From assembly GCF_012928505.1 (NCBI RefSeq), contig NZ_JABBJN010000062.1, positions 1-34,497 on the forward strand: a stretch of 34,497 nucleotides of DNA. The letters are read 5' to 3'. The first letter of the stretch is position 1. Every line of letters begins with the position of its first letter. Shown in pieces: positions 22,806 to 30,556 of the stretch. The DNA is from Achromobacter sp. Bel. GTDB lineage: Bacteria > Pseudomonadota > Gammaproteobacteria > Burkholderiales > Burkholderiaceae_B. The translations under genes were made by a program, and so were the position numbers. Below the pieces are notes generated by a model that was given only the letters and a program-made list of their open reading frames with translations, did no database searches and had not been told where the DNA came from.

Positions 22806-24095
22806 ATGACCGGATTCATCTACGCGATATCAGGCGGCAAAGCCGCCCTTGCGCACGACGCCCAGGCGTCGGCGAATCTGCGGCGCATGGTCGGCTCCGG
22901 CATCCTGGTGGCCGTGGGCTACATCGATCCGGGCAACTGGGCCACCGACATCGCCGGCGGCAGCGGCTTTGGCTACGGATTGCTGATGGTCGTCATCACC
23001 TCGGCGTTCCTGGCCCTGGGTTTCCAGATCCTGGTATCGCGCCTGGCGCTGGCCACCGGGCAGGACCTGGCCACCCTGACGGCCCGCCACCTGTCGCCGC
23101 GCTGGTCCAAGGCGGCGTGGCTGGCCGGTGAAGCCGCCATTCTGGCCACCGCCCTGGCCGAACTGATCGGCGGCGCAATCGCGCTGCGCCTGCTGTTCGG
23201 CCTGCCGCTGATCGCCGGCGTGGCCGTGACCGGTGTCGGCACCCTCGCCGTGCTGGCGTTGACCCGCGGCAACGCCGACCGCCACGAACGCGTCATCGCC
23301 CTGCTGCTGGCGGTAGTAGCCGCGTCGTTCGTCTACCTGCTGTTCAAGGCCAATCCGGCGTGGACGGAAGTGGCGCACGGCGTCACGCAAACCGGCCATG
23401 CACTGCGCGACCCGCAAGGCTTCCTGATCGCCCTGGGCATCCTGGGCGCGACCCTGATGCCGCACAACCTCTATCTGCATTCCGGGTCGCTGGCCGAACG
23501 CGCAAAGGCGCTTCCGCCATCCGCGCTCGACATGGCAATGCGCCTGGCCCGCAACGACACCATCGTGTCCCTGGGCGTGGCCATGCTGATCAACTCGGCG
23601 ATCATGATCGTGGCGGCGGCCTCGCTGTCGGGGTCGGGGTTGATCGTGTCCAGCCTGGACGACGCCCATGCCGTGATCGGCCAGACGCTGGGCATCGGCG
23701 CCGCCATCGTCTTCGCCGTGGCGCTCTATGCCGCCGGCCAAAGCTCCACGATCACGGGCGTGCTGGCCGGACGCATCCTGTCCAAGGGCTTCCAGATCCG
23801 CAGCAACTGGTCGGACCGCCGGCGCGCACTGATGACCCGCCTGATCGCGGGCGCCGCCGCCGTGGGCTTGCTGGTCTTCACGGGCGGCAAGGATCCCGAC
23901 GAACTGCTGGTGCTGAGCCAGGTCATCCTGAGCCTGGCCCTGCCCTTCGCGTTGGGGCCGCTGGTGGTGCTGGCCTGCCGCAAGGGCGTCATGGGCCAGC
24001 ACGCGCTGCGCGGCGCCTGGGCCTGGGCCGCGGTCAGCGCCACGGTCGGCATCGTGATCCTGGACGGCTACCTGCTGGTCGACATGGTGGTCTGA
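22806..24095 (+). CDS. mntH: Nramp-family divalent metal (Mn/Fe) transporter
   Basis: MntH imports Mn2+ (and Fe2+) with protons across the inner membrane. The 429-aa protein has eleven membrane segments. The metal site is complete: Asp41 and Asn44 in YIDPGNWATDI (first helix) and Met218 with His220 in LMPHNLYLHS (sixth helix). The C-terminal third has the usual AGQSSTITGVLAG motif. AGGAG precedes the ATG. The Fur box across its promoter implies induction when metal is scarce, either by Fur or by a manganese-sensing paralogue. A strong terminator follows. It stands as a single gene. Confidence 0.96.
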   Translation: MTGFIYAISGGKAALAHDAQASANLRRMVGSGILVAVGYIDPGNWATDIAGGSGFGYGLLMVVITSAFLALGFQILVSRLALATGQDLATLTARHLSPRWSKAAWLAGEAAILATALAELIGGAIALRLLFGLPLIAGVAVTGVGTLAVLALTRGNADRHERVIALLLAVVAASFVYLLFKANPAWTEVAHGVTQTGHALRDPQGFLIALGILGATLMPHNLYLHSGSLAERAKALPPSALDMAMRLARNDTIVSLGVAMLINSAIMIVAAASLSGSGLIVSSLDDAHAVIGQTLGIGAAIVFAVALYAAGQSSTITGVLAGRILSKGFQIRSNWSDRRRALMTRLIAGAAAVGLLVFTGGKDPDELLVLSQVILSLALPFALGPLVVLACRKGVMGQHALRGAWAWAAVSATVGIVILDGYLLVDMVV

Positions 24096-24135
24096 GCCGG
24101 GCCCCCGGCATCGCCTGTTGGCGACATCGGGGTAA

Positions 24136-24165
24136 AAAAAACGCCAGCAATCGCTGGCGTTTTTT
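24136..24165. terminator. Bidirectional intrinsic terminator between mntH and a small gene
   Basis: A 13-bp stem (24136-24148 with 24153-24165) with a 4-nt loop AATC is flanked by A-runs on one side and T-runs on the other. It ends both mntH from the left and the small minus-strand gene from the right, and so works in both directions. Confidence 0.92.
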
Positions 24166-24183
24166 CTGTCGTACCGCTTGCGC

Positions 24184-24405
24184 TCAGTGGCGCGCGGAGA
24201 TGACCGGATGCTGCTGTCGGCCGGCGTCCATGTCATGCAGGACTTCGCCAACGGCGCCGCCCCAAGAAACCAGGCGCGTCTTCAGGCGCAGCCAGGTGCC
24301 ACGGGTGAAGGGGCCGGACAGGGTTTCCGCTTTGACGGCCTCGCGGATCAGGGACCGCTCCAGCGCATCCGACATACGGGCATTTTTCAACGCGGTATCG
24401 CTCAT
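24184..24405 (-). CDS. Small orphan protein, 73 aa, unknown function
   Basis: I recognise no family. The protein begins MSDTALKNARMSDALERSL, is helical and amphipathic in its first 30 residues, has a basic patch (RGTWLRLKTRLVSW) and ends HPVISARH. It has no signal peptide or membrane segment. The case for a real gene is strong: a near-ideal AAGGAG Shine-Dalgarno sequence before the ATG, a sigma70-like promoter at 24449-24477, and its own share of a bidirectional terminator just after the stop. Such small helical proteins are often stress-related, but that is speculation. It is expressed as a single gene. Confidence 0.8.
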   Translation of the reverse strand: MSDTALKNARMSDALERSLIREAVKAETLSGPFTRGTWLRLKTRLVSWGGAVGEVLHDMDAGRQQHPVISARH

Positions 24406-24448
24406 GATTCTCTCCTTGAGAAAGCGCGATGTGGAACAACACAAATTC

Positions 24449-24477
24449 ATGTTAGATCCGCGTTTGCTGCGTTGCAA
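24449..24477 (-). promoter_or_regulatory. Sigma70-like promoter of the 73-aa protein gene
   Basis: On the minus strand, -35 TTGCAA (24477-24472) and -10 TAACAT (24454-24449) are separated by exactly 17 bp. Each matches the consensus at 4 of 6 positions. The expected start at about 24442 leaves a 37-nt leader that carries the strong Shine-Dalgarno sequence. Confidence 0.5.
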
Positions 24478-24586
24478 CGAAAATATCAACCATTAATTCG
24501 TTCGTTGCGCAATGGGTACAAACACCACCATAACGGTGCATACGGCACCACATTAAGCACTGCTTTTGTGCAGCGCAATACGCCTT

Positions 24587-25204
24587 TCAGCCGGGCAGAT
24601 GGGCCTGGATCAGCTTATCGGCCATGTCGGCCACCCTTCCCGCCGGGCCGCCCTTGCCGAACAGCTGGCTGGAAACAAAAGCGCCCTCGATCAACAGCAG
24701 CAAGCCATCGGCCAGCGCCTCGGGGTCGCCCGCCCCCATGCCCGCCGCCATTTCATTCAACCGGCGGCGCAGCTCCAGCTTATGTTCGACGGCAACCGCC
24801 CGGGCTGGATGCTCGGGTTCGGGATACTCGACCGCCGCATTGGTCAGCCCGCAGCCCCGGTAACCGCTCAGCACGGCGCGCTTGCTCAAGCCCGACAGGT
24901 ACTCCAGCAGTTGCGCGCGCGGATCGCCCGGATGCGCGTCGCAGGCGGCATTGAAACGCGCCCAGAATTCCGCGTCGTAATCGCGCAGATAGGTGGCCGC
25001 CAGCTCGTCCTTGGACGAAAAGCTGCGGTACAGGCTGGGCTTGGTCACGCCGGCCTGGGTAACGATGGCGTCTACCCCGACCGCGCGGATCCCGTCGCGG
25101 TAGAACATTTCGCGCGCGGTCTTGCGGATGCGGTCGGCCGCCAGCAGGGGTTTGGTTGCCGGCGTGTCCAGGGGGGCGGACGGGGCGGTGGGTTTGCTGG
25201 CCAT
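24587..25204 (-). CDS. TetR/AcrR-family transcriptional repressor
   Basis: This regulator of 205 aa has a disordered Pro/Ala-rich start, then a TetR helix-turn-helix (about residues 28-75, with GVDAIVTQAGVTKPSLYRSFSSKDEL) and a ligand-binding domain. The open frame extends to 25219 via a TTG, but the ATG at 25204 has GGAG 7 nt upstream and is the better start. The gene is divergent from an MFS transporter, and their 83-bp gap holds a large inverted repeat, the standard layout for a TetR repressor of an efflux or uptake carrier. The ligand is unknown. Confidence 0.92.
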   Translation of the reverse strand: MASKPTAPSAPLDTPATKPLLAADRIRKTAREMFYRDGIRAVGVDAIVTQAGVTKPSLYRSFSSKDELAATYLRDYDAEFWARFNAACDAHPGDPRAQLLEYLSGLSKRAVLSGYRGCGLTNAAVEYPEPEHPARAVAVEHKLELRRRLNEMAAGMGAGDPEALADGLLLLIEGAFVSSQLFGKGGPAGRVADMADKLIQAHLPG

Positions 25205-25226
25205 TCGGGTCTCCATCAAATAGTGC

Positions 25227-25287
25227 TTGACGATGTTACTGACCGGTACGTACTATTCGCAAACCTTAATACGTACCGGTCAGTAAC
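25227..25287. promoter_or_regulatory. Divergent TetR/MFS control region with 18-bp inverted repeat
   Basis: GTTACTGACCGGTACGTA (25235-25252) and its exact reverse complement (25270-25287) are 17 bp apart. Each arm is itself an imperfect 16-bp palindrome around ACCGGT, so two dimers could bind. Plus-strand boxes TTGACG (25227-25232) and TACTAT (25251-25256) and minus-strand boxes TTGCGA (25262-25257) and TAACAT (25238-25233) overlap the arms. The right arm touches the ATG of the MFS gene. Repression of both genes by the TetR protein is the simplest reading. Confidence 0.85.
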
Positions 25288-26571
25288 ATGAGTATAGCCC
25301 AACCCCCTATCCCATTCCGCCGTGCCGGCCAGAAGTACGCTTTTGTCGTGGTCGCGGTGATTTTCCTTGCATTGCTGGTGTCGGCCGGGCTGCGCTCGTC
25401 GCCCAGCGTATTGCTGGTGCCGCTTGAAGAAGCGTTTGGCTGGAGCCGCAGTTCGATCTCGTTCGCCGCGGCCGTCGGCATCTTCCTGTATGGCCTGATC
25501 GGCCCCTTCGCCGCCGCCGCGATGGAGCGGTTCGGTCTGCGCCGCATCCTGATCGGCGCGCTCGTCCTGATGTCGGCCTCCAGCGCCGTCAGCGCCTACA
25601 TGACCGAGCCCTGGCATTTGATGATGACCTGGGGCGTGTTCTCGGGCATCAGCTCGGGCGCAGTGGCCTCGGTATTGGGCGCGACGATCGTCAACCGCTG
25701 GTTCACCAAGCACCGCGGCCTGGTCATGGGCCTCCTGACCGCCAGCACCGCCAGCGGCACGCTGGTCTTCCTGCCCGTGCTGGCCACGCTGGCCTCCTCC
25801 GGCGACTGGACTCGCGTGGTCTGGACCGTGGCGGCCGCCGCCGCGGCGCTGGTGCCGCTGGCCTGGTGGCTGGTGCCCGACCGCCCCTCCAGCGTCGGCC
25901 TGGTGCCGTTCGGCAGCGACCCGAACGCGCCACCCGCCCCCGCCGCCCCGCGCACCGGCATGGTGGCGGCCACGTTCGGCGCCCTGGCCCGCGCCGCCAA
26001 GACACGCACGTTCTGGTTCCTGTTCGCCACGTTCTTCATCTGCGGCTTCACCACCAACGGCCTGGTCGGCACGCACCTGATCGCGCTTTGCGGTGACCAC
26101 GGCATGCTGGAGGTCCAAGCCGCCGGCCTGCTGGCGATCATGGGCATTTTCGACCTGGTCGGCACCACGGCTTCAGGCTGGCTGACCGACCGCTACGACC
26201 CGCGCAAGCTGCTGTTCGTCTACTACGCGCTGCGCGGCCTGTCGCTGATCTACCTGCCCTATTCCGACTTCTCGTTCTACAGCCTGTCGATCTTCGCGAT
26301 CTTCTTCGGCCTGGACTGGATCGCCACCGTGCCGCCCACGCTGCGCCTGACGACGGAAGCCTTCGGCGAGCGCGACGCGGCGATCGTATTCGGGTGGATC
26401 GTCGCGGGCCACCAGTTGGGCGCAGCCAGCGCCGCCTGGATGGCGGGCGCCATCCGCGAAGCGCAAGGCAGCTACATGATGGCGTTCGTGATCTCCGGCG
26501 CCACGGGCCTCGTCGCCGCCGTGATCGCGCTGCGGATCGGCAAAAAGTCATTGGCGGCGCAGCCGGCCTGA
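25288..26571 (+). CDS. Major facilitator superfamily transporter
   Basis: A 427-aa inner-membrane carrier with twelve hydrophobic segments in two halves joined by a loop around residue 210-225 (PNAPPAPAAPR). It shows the MFS loop motif between helices 2 and 3 (GPFAAAAMERFGLRR) and its repeat TASGWLTDRYDPRK in the second half. The sequence resembles the oxalate/formate-antiporter or monocarboxylate-like group, but the substrate is not known. The ATG is directly next to the operator arm, without a Shine-Dalgarno sequence. No other nearby ATG fits. It is controlled most likely by the divergent TetR. Confidence 0.9.
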   Translation: MSIAQPPIPFRRAGQKYAFVVVAVIFLALLVSAGLRSSPSVLLVPLEEAFGWSRSSISFAAAVGIFLYGLIGPFAAAAMERFGLRRILIGALVLMSASSAVSAYMTEPWHLMMTWGVFSGISSGAVASVLGATIVNRWFTKHRGLVMGLLTASTASGTLVFLPVLATLASSGDWTRVVWTVAAAAAALVPLAWWLVPDRPSSVGLVPFGSDPNAPPAPAAPRTGMVAATFGALARAAKTRTFWFLFATFFICGFTTNGLVGTHLIALCGDHGMLEVQAAGLLAIMGIFDLVGTTASGWLTDRYDPRKLLFVYYALRGLSLIYLPYSDFSFYSLSIFAIFFGLDWIATVPPTLRLTTEAFGERDAAIVFGWIVAGHQLGAASAAWMAGAIREAQGSYMMAFVISGATGLVAAVIALRIGKKSLAAQPA

Positions 26572-26586
26572 ACGGGGCTGCCCGGT

Positions 26587-27294
26587 TCAGGATTCGCCCA
26601 CAGCGCCCGGGCGGCCACGAAGGTTGTAGGCCTTCTTGCCGCCTACATGCTTGCGGATCAGCGTTTCGGCACGCTTGCCGTCGCGCGCCATCAGCGCCTG
26701 GACAAACGCCTCGTGGTCCGCGACCGCCGTCGTCCACTCGTCAAGGTCGAAATTGGACTTGTAGCGCAACGCCTGCACCTGCAGGTTCAGGCGGTCATAA
26801 GACTGCGTCAGCGCCGGATTGTGGGCGGCGCGGTTGATCGCGATGTGCGTGCCCATGCTGGCCGCGAAATACGCCCGGATATCCCGCTTCTGGTAGTTCT
26901 CAAGCATCTGCGCATGCAGACCCGCGATCTGGGCAAGCTCCGCGTCCGATGCACGCTCGGCGGCGCTGCGCACCGCCAATCCCTCCAGCACCGACAGCAC
27001 GTCGAAGATGTTCTCGATGTCGTCCGCCGACAACTCGATCACCATCGCCCCGCGTTTGGGCTGCAACGCCACCAGGCCGTCCGAAGCCAGCATCCGATAG
27101 GCCTCGCGCAGCGGCGTGCGTGAAATCTTCAGCTGTTCGCACAGGTCCCGCTCGTTGAGCCAGGTGCCCGGCTTCAGCGTGCCGTCGATGATCAGTTGCC
27201 GCAGCCGCTCGGCGACGACCGCCGGCAACGTGGGGTGGTGGATGGCCAAATCCGGGACAGACGCGTCCGGAATCAGGCTTTCAGGGTTAGCCAT
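26587..27294 (-). CDS. GntR-family regulator, FadR/FCD type
   Basis: This 235-aa regulator has a GntR winged helix (about residues 22-90, with ERLRQLIIDGTLKPGTWL and ISRTPLREAYRMLASDGLV) and a C-terminal FCD ligand domain (about 100-220) that often binds small carboxylic acids with a metal. The frame is open to 27375, but the ATG at 27294 gives the normal length. It is divergent from the Bug-ECH-CoA transferase genes, and GGTATACC-type sites lie in the 128-bp gap, so it probably controls them and itself. It is convergent with the MFS gene (15 bp). Confidence 0.93.
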   Translation of the reverse strand: MANPESLIPDASVPDLAIHHPTLPAVVAERLRQLIIDGTLKPGTWLNERDLCEQLKISRTPLREAYRMLASDGLVALQPKRGAMVIELSADDIENIFDVLSVLEGLAVRSAAERASDAELAQIAGLHAQMLENYQKRDIRAYFAASMGTHIAINRAAHNPALTQSYDRLNLQVQALRYKSNFDLDEWTTAVADHEAFVQALMARDGKRAETLIRKHVGGKKAYNLRGRPGAVGES

Positions 27295-27333
27295 GGGTTG
27301 TTCACACTCAAAACATCGATTATTTTTGTATCC

Positions 27334-27360
27334 GGTATACCAGACACCAAAGGCATACCA
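27334..27360. promoter_or_regulatory. Candidate GntR operators
   Basis: GGTATACCA (27334-27342) and GGCATACCA (27352-27360) are two nearly identical copies 18 bp apart in the gap between the GntR gene and the Bug gene. The first contains an 8-bp perfect palindrome, GGTATACC, of the kind bound by FadR-type regulators. They lie 40-66 bp upstream of the regulator start and 63-89 bp upstream of the Bug start. Confidence 0.55.
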
Positions 27361-27422
27361 ACCTGACCCCATCATAAATCAAGCAACACCCGGGCAGGCC
27401 TCATCCACCAAGGAGACTCCAT

Positions 27423-28418
27423 ATGAACAAGCATGCTCGCGCCTGGACCGGCGCGCTGGCACTGACCGCCGGCCTGGCCGCCGTCGGCCCCGCCCTGGCG
27501 CAGGATCCGGCGAAGTGGCCGGAACGCCCCATCCGCCTGGTCGTCGGCTTTGTGCCGGGCGGCGGCACCGACGTGTCGGCGCGCATCGTTTCCGCGCGCC
27601 TGTCCACGTTGCTGGGCCAGCAAATCGTGGTGGAGAACAAGCCGGGCGCCTCCGGGCTGATCGCCGCCGATTACGTGGCCAAGGCCGAGCCGGACGGCTA
27701 CACGCTATTGCTGGCGAACATGCAGTCCACCGTCGCCGCGCCCTATGTCGTGCAATCCAGTATCGATCCCATCCGGGATTTCACCGCGGTGCGCTACATC
27801 GGTTCGGTGCCCAACGTGCTGGTCGTGAACCCGGCCAAGCACCGCTACACCACAGTCCAGAACCTGGTGGACGACGCCCGCGCCAAGCCCAAGCAACTGC
27901 TGTATGCCTCGTCCGGCATGGGCAGCCCGCAACATCTGAGCGCGGCGCGCTTTTCCCAGCTTGCCGGCGTGTCGATGGAACACGTTCCCTACAAGGGCAG
28001 CGGCCAGGCGATGACCGACCTGCTGGGCGGCAGCGTGGACATGAACTTCGACACGCTGCCCGGCGCGATCAACCAGATCCAGGCCGGCAAGCTGCGTCCG
28101 CTGGCGGTCACCAGCGCCGAGCGCAGCAAGCGGTTGCCGGATGTGCCGACGCTGGCCGAGTCCGGCATCAAGGGCCTGGACATCGTGCAGTGGTACGCGG
28201 TGCTGGCCCCTGCCAAGCTGCCCCGCCCGATCATGGAGAAGCTGGACCAGGCGTTGGCCCAGACCCTGGCCGACCCTGAAATCGCCGCCAAGCTGGCCGA
28301 CCAGGGCATGGATCTGGGGGGCGGACCGCAGACCCCTGCGGCATTCGCCGCCTATGTGAAGGACGAATGGACCAAGTACGGCAAGCTCACCGCCAGCCTT
28401 GGCCTGACGAAACAATGA
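27423..28418 (+). CDS. Bug/TctC-family periplasmic substrate-binding protein
   Basis: A 331-aa secreted binding protein with a signal peptide ending ALA (cleavage after residue 26), then KWPERPIRLVVGFVPGGGTD, GQQIVVENKPGASG, AEPDGYTLLLAN and LPDVPTLAESG, all hallmarks of the Bug fold. AAGGAG precedes the ATG. It is the first gene of an apparent operon with an enoyl-CoA hydratase-like and a CoA-transferase gene, so its ligand is probably the organic acid that those enzymes then process. No TctAB genes are adjacent, as is common for Bug proteins. It is the second Bug protein of the window and only distantly like the first. Confidence 0.93.
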   Translation: MNKHARAWTGALALTAGLAAVGPALAQDPAKWPERPIRLVVGFVPGGGTDVSARIVSARLSTLLGQQIVVENKPGASGLIAADYVAKAEPDGYTLLLANMQSTVAAPYVVQSSIDPIRDFTAVRYIGSVPNVLVVNPAKHRYTTVQNLVDDARAKPKQLLYASSGMGSPQHLSAARFSQLAGVSMEHVPYKGSGQAMTDLLGGSVDMNFDTLPGAINQIQAGKLRPLAVTSAERSKRLPDVPTLAESGIKGLDIVQWYAVLAPAKLPRPIMEKLDQALAQTLADPEIAAKLADQGMDLGGGPQTPAAFAAYVKDEWTKYGKLTASLGLTKQ

Positions 28419-28462
28419 TCCCCTGCGGGGGCTCGCCCCCCGCGCCTGTTCAAAGGAACACC

Positions 28463-29263
28463 ATGAGCGCTACCTCTACCCCCGACTCCTCGCCCATCCT
28501 GCTCAAGCGCGACGGCGACATCGCGACCGTGGTGCTGAACCGCCCGGAAAAGCTCAACGCGTTCACGATCGACGGCTGGCGCCTGCTTGGCGACGTCTTC
28601 CTGGAACTGGACCGCGACGACAGTGTGCGCTGCGTGCTGGTCCGGGGCGCGGGCGAAAAGGCGTTCTCGCCCGGCAACGACATCAGCGAATTCGAAACTG
28701 CGCGCAGCAACAAGCGCCAGGCAGTGGAATACGGTGCCGTCATGCGCCGCACGATCGAGGCCATCGGCGGCTGCCGCCATCCGGTCGTAGCGCAGATACA
28801 CGGCATCTGCGTGGGCGGCGGGCTGGAAATCGCCAGCCTGGCCGATCTGCGCATCTGCGGGGAAAGCTCGCGGTTCGGCGTCCCGATCAAGAACCTGGGA
28901 CTGGTGATGTCGTACTCGGAACTGGCGCCGCTGGTGCGCCTGGTCGGACCGACGACCGCGCTGCAAGTGCTGCTGGAGGGAACGATATTCGACGCCGCCG
29001 AGGCATTGCGCCTGGGCGTGGTCTCGCGTGTCGTGCCGGACGATCAGGTAGCCGAACAGGCGCAGGCGGCTGCGCGGCGCATTGCCGACGGGGCGCCTCT
29101 GGTGGCGCGCTGGCACAAGAAGTTCGTGCGCAATCTCGTCCAGGGCAAGGCACTGACCGACGCCGACCGTGACGAAGCGTTCGACTGCTTCGATACCGAG
29201 GACTTCCGCGCAGGCTACCGCGCCTTCCTGGCCAAGGCCAAACCGCAATTCGGCGGCCGTTGA
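28463..29263 (+). CDS. Enoyl-CoA hydratase/isomerase family protein
   Basis: This 266-aa cytoplasmic crotonase-fold enzyme acts on an acyl-CoA thioester. The oxyanion-hole regions are present (GEKAFSPGNDISEF at about 64-77 and HGICVGGGLEIASLADLRI at about 113-131), and Glu122 matches the first catalytic glutamate. The second catalytic glutamate of true hydratases is not in place: the stretch reads FGVPIKN (Ile142), and the usual GxGGTQRL is replaced by LVMSYSELAPLVRLVG. It may thus be an isomerase, dehalogenase- or lyase-type member rather than a simple hydratase. AAAGGA precedes the ATG. It lies between the Bug and CoA-transferase genes (gaps of 44 and 21 bp). Confidence 0.92.
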   Translation: MSATSTPDSSPILLKRDGDIATVVLNRPEKLNAFTIDGWRLLGDVFLELDRDDSVRCVLVRGAGEKAFSPGNDISEFETARSNKRQAVEYGAVMRRTIEAIGGCRHPVVAQIHGICVGGGLEIASLADLRICGESSRFGVPIKNLGLVMSYSELAPLVRLVGPTTALQVLLEGTIFDAAEALRLGVVSRVVPDDQVAEQAQAAARRIADGAPLVARWHKKFVRNLVQGKALTDADRDEAFDCFDTEDFRAGYRAFLAKAKPQFGGR

Positions 29264-29284
29264 ACGACAGACCAAGGAACAGGC

Positions 29285-30556
29285 ATGCATAACGATACCC
29301 ACGGCTCCGGCCGCCCGCTTTCCGCCAATACCGATGCGCCCGCCGGCGCGTTGGCCGGCATGCGCGTCATTGAACTGTCGCAGATCATGGCCGGCCCGAC
29401 CTGCGGCATGATGCTGGCCGATCTGGGCGCCGACGTCATCAAGGTCGAAAAGATCGATGGCGGCGACGATTCGCGCCAATATCGCGACCCGCAGATCAAC
29501 GGCATTTCGGCGCCCTACCTGATGCTCAACCGCAACAAGCGCGCCATCGCGCTGGACTTGAAGCACCCCGAAGGCAAGAAGGTCTTGCTGCGCATGATCC
29601 GGGATGCCGATGTCGTGACCGAGAACTTCCGCAAAGGCACGATGGAAAAGCTGGGCCTGGGCTACGACACGTTGCGCAAGGAGAATCCGGGGCTGATCTA
29701 TTGCGCCGTCTCGGGGTATGGCACCACCGGCCCCTATGCGGACAAGGGGGGATTCGATCTGGTGGCACAGGGATTTTCGGGCTTGATGGCCATTACCGGC
29801 GAACCCGGCGGCCCGCCGCTGCGCACCGGGAACTCGGTAGCCGACATCAACGCGGGCCTGCTGGCGGCATTTGGCGTGTTGGCGGCGTACCAGCACAAGC
29901 AACGCACCGGCGAAGGCCAGATCGTGGAAACCTCGTTGCTGGAGGCCAGCCTGCAACAGCTGTACTGGCACGCTGCGATCTATTTCGGCAGCGGCGTATC
30001 GCCCGGCCCCACGGGTTCCGCGCACGTGCTCAGCGCGCCGTACCAGGCGTTTCCCACAGGCACCGACTGGATCATCATCGGCGGCGCGAACGAGAAGAAC
30101 TGGCAGCGCATCGCGCAAGCGCTGGGCAAACCAGAGTGGGCGGACGATCCGCGCTACGCCCGCAACCGCGATCGCATGAATAACCGCGACGAACTGGTGG
30201 CGGAGATGTCGGCCATCCTGGAAACCCGCAGCGCGCAGGAATGGCTGGACGTTTTCGACGAGGCCGGCGTACCCGCCGGACCGGTGCATTCGATCGCGCA
30301 GGCGCTGTCGCACCCGCAGACGCTGGCGCGCGGGATGGTGGTGGAACAGGATCACCCGGTGGCCGGCAAGGTGCGCACCGTAGGCATGCCGGTGAAGCTG
30401 TCGGCCACGCCCGCGCAATACCACCGCGCGGCGCCTCGCCTGGGCGAAGACACCACGGCGATCCTGGGAGAGTTCGGCTACGGCCAGCAGGAAATCGACG
30501 CCCTGATCGAGGCCGGCGTGGTCATGGCCGTGGACCGTGAACGCGCACCGGCTTAG
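29285..30556 (+). CDS. CaiB/BaiF (class III) CoA-transferase
   Basis: Class III CoA-transferases move CoA from one acyl-CoA to a free acid through an enzyme-aspartyl intermediate. The 423-aa protein shows MRVIELSQIMAGPTCGMMLADLGADVIKVE at the N-terminus (here cited by position, residues 26-55), the nucleophile Asp158 in KGGFDLVAQGFSG (equal to Asp169 of formyl-CoA transferase), and SLLEASLQQL. It is the third gene of the Bug operon and would activate the imported acid as its CoA ester, for the crotonase-like enzyme. The acid is unknown. The first 22 residues look disordered, so a later start is possible, but AAGGAA lies before the ATG. Confidence 0.94.
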   Translation: MHNDTHGSGRPLSANTDAPAGALAGMRVIELSQIMAGPTCGMMLADLGADVIKVEKIDGGDDSRQYRDPQINGISAPYLMLNRNKRAIALDLKHPEGKKVLLRMIRDADVVTENFRKGTMEKLGLGYDTLRKENPGLIYCAVSGYGTTGPYADKGGFDLVAQGFSGLMAITGEPGGPPLRTGNSVADINAGLLAAFGVLAAYQHKQRTGEGQIVETSLLEASLQQLYWHAAIYFGSGVSPGPTGSAHVLSAPYQAFPTGTDWIIIGGANEKNWQRIAQALGKPEWADDPRYARNRDRMNNRDELVAEMSAILETRSAQEWLDVFDEAGVPAGPVHSIAQALSHPQTLARGMVVEQDHPVAGKVRTVGMPVKLSATPAQYHRAAPRLGEDTTAILGEFGYGQQEIDALIEAGVVMAVDRERAPA

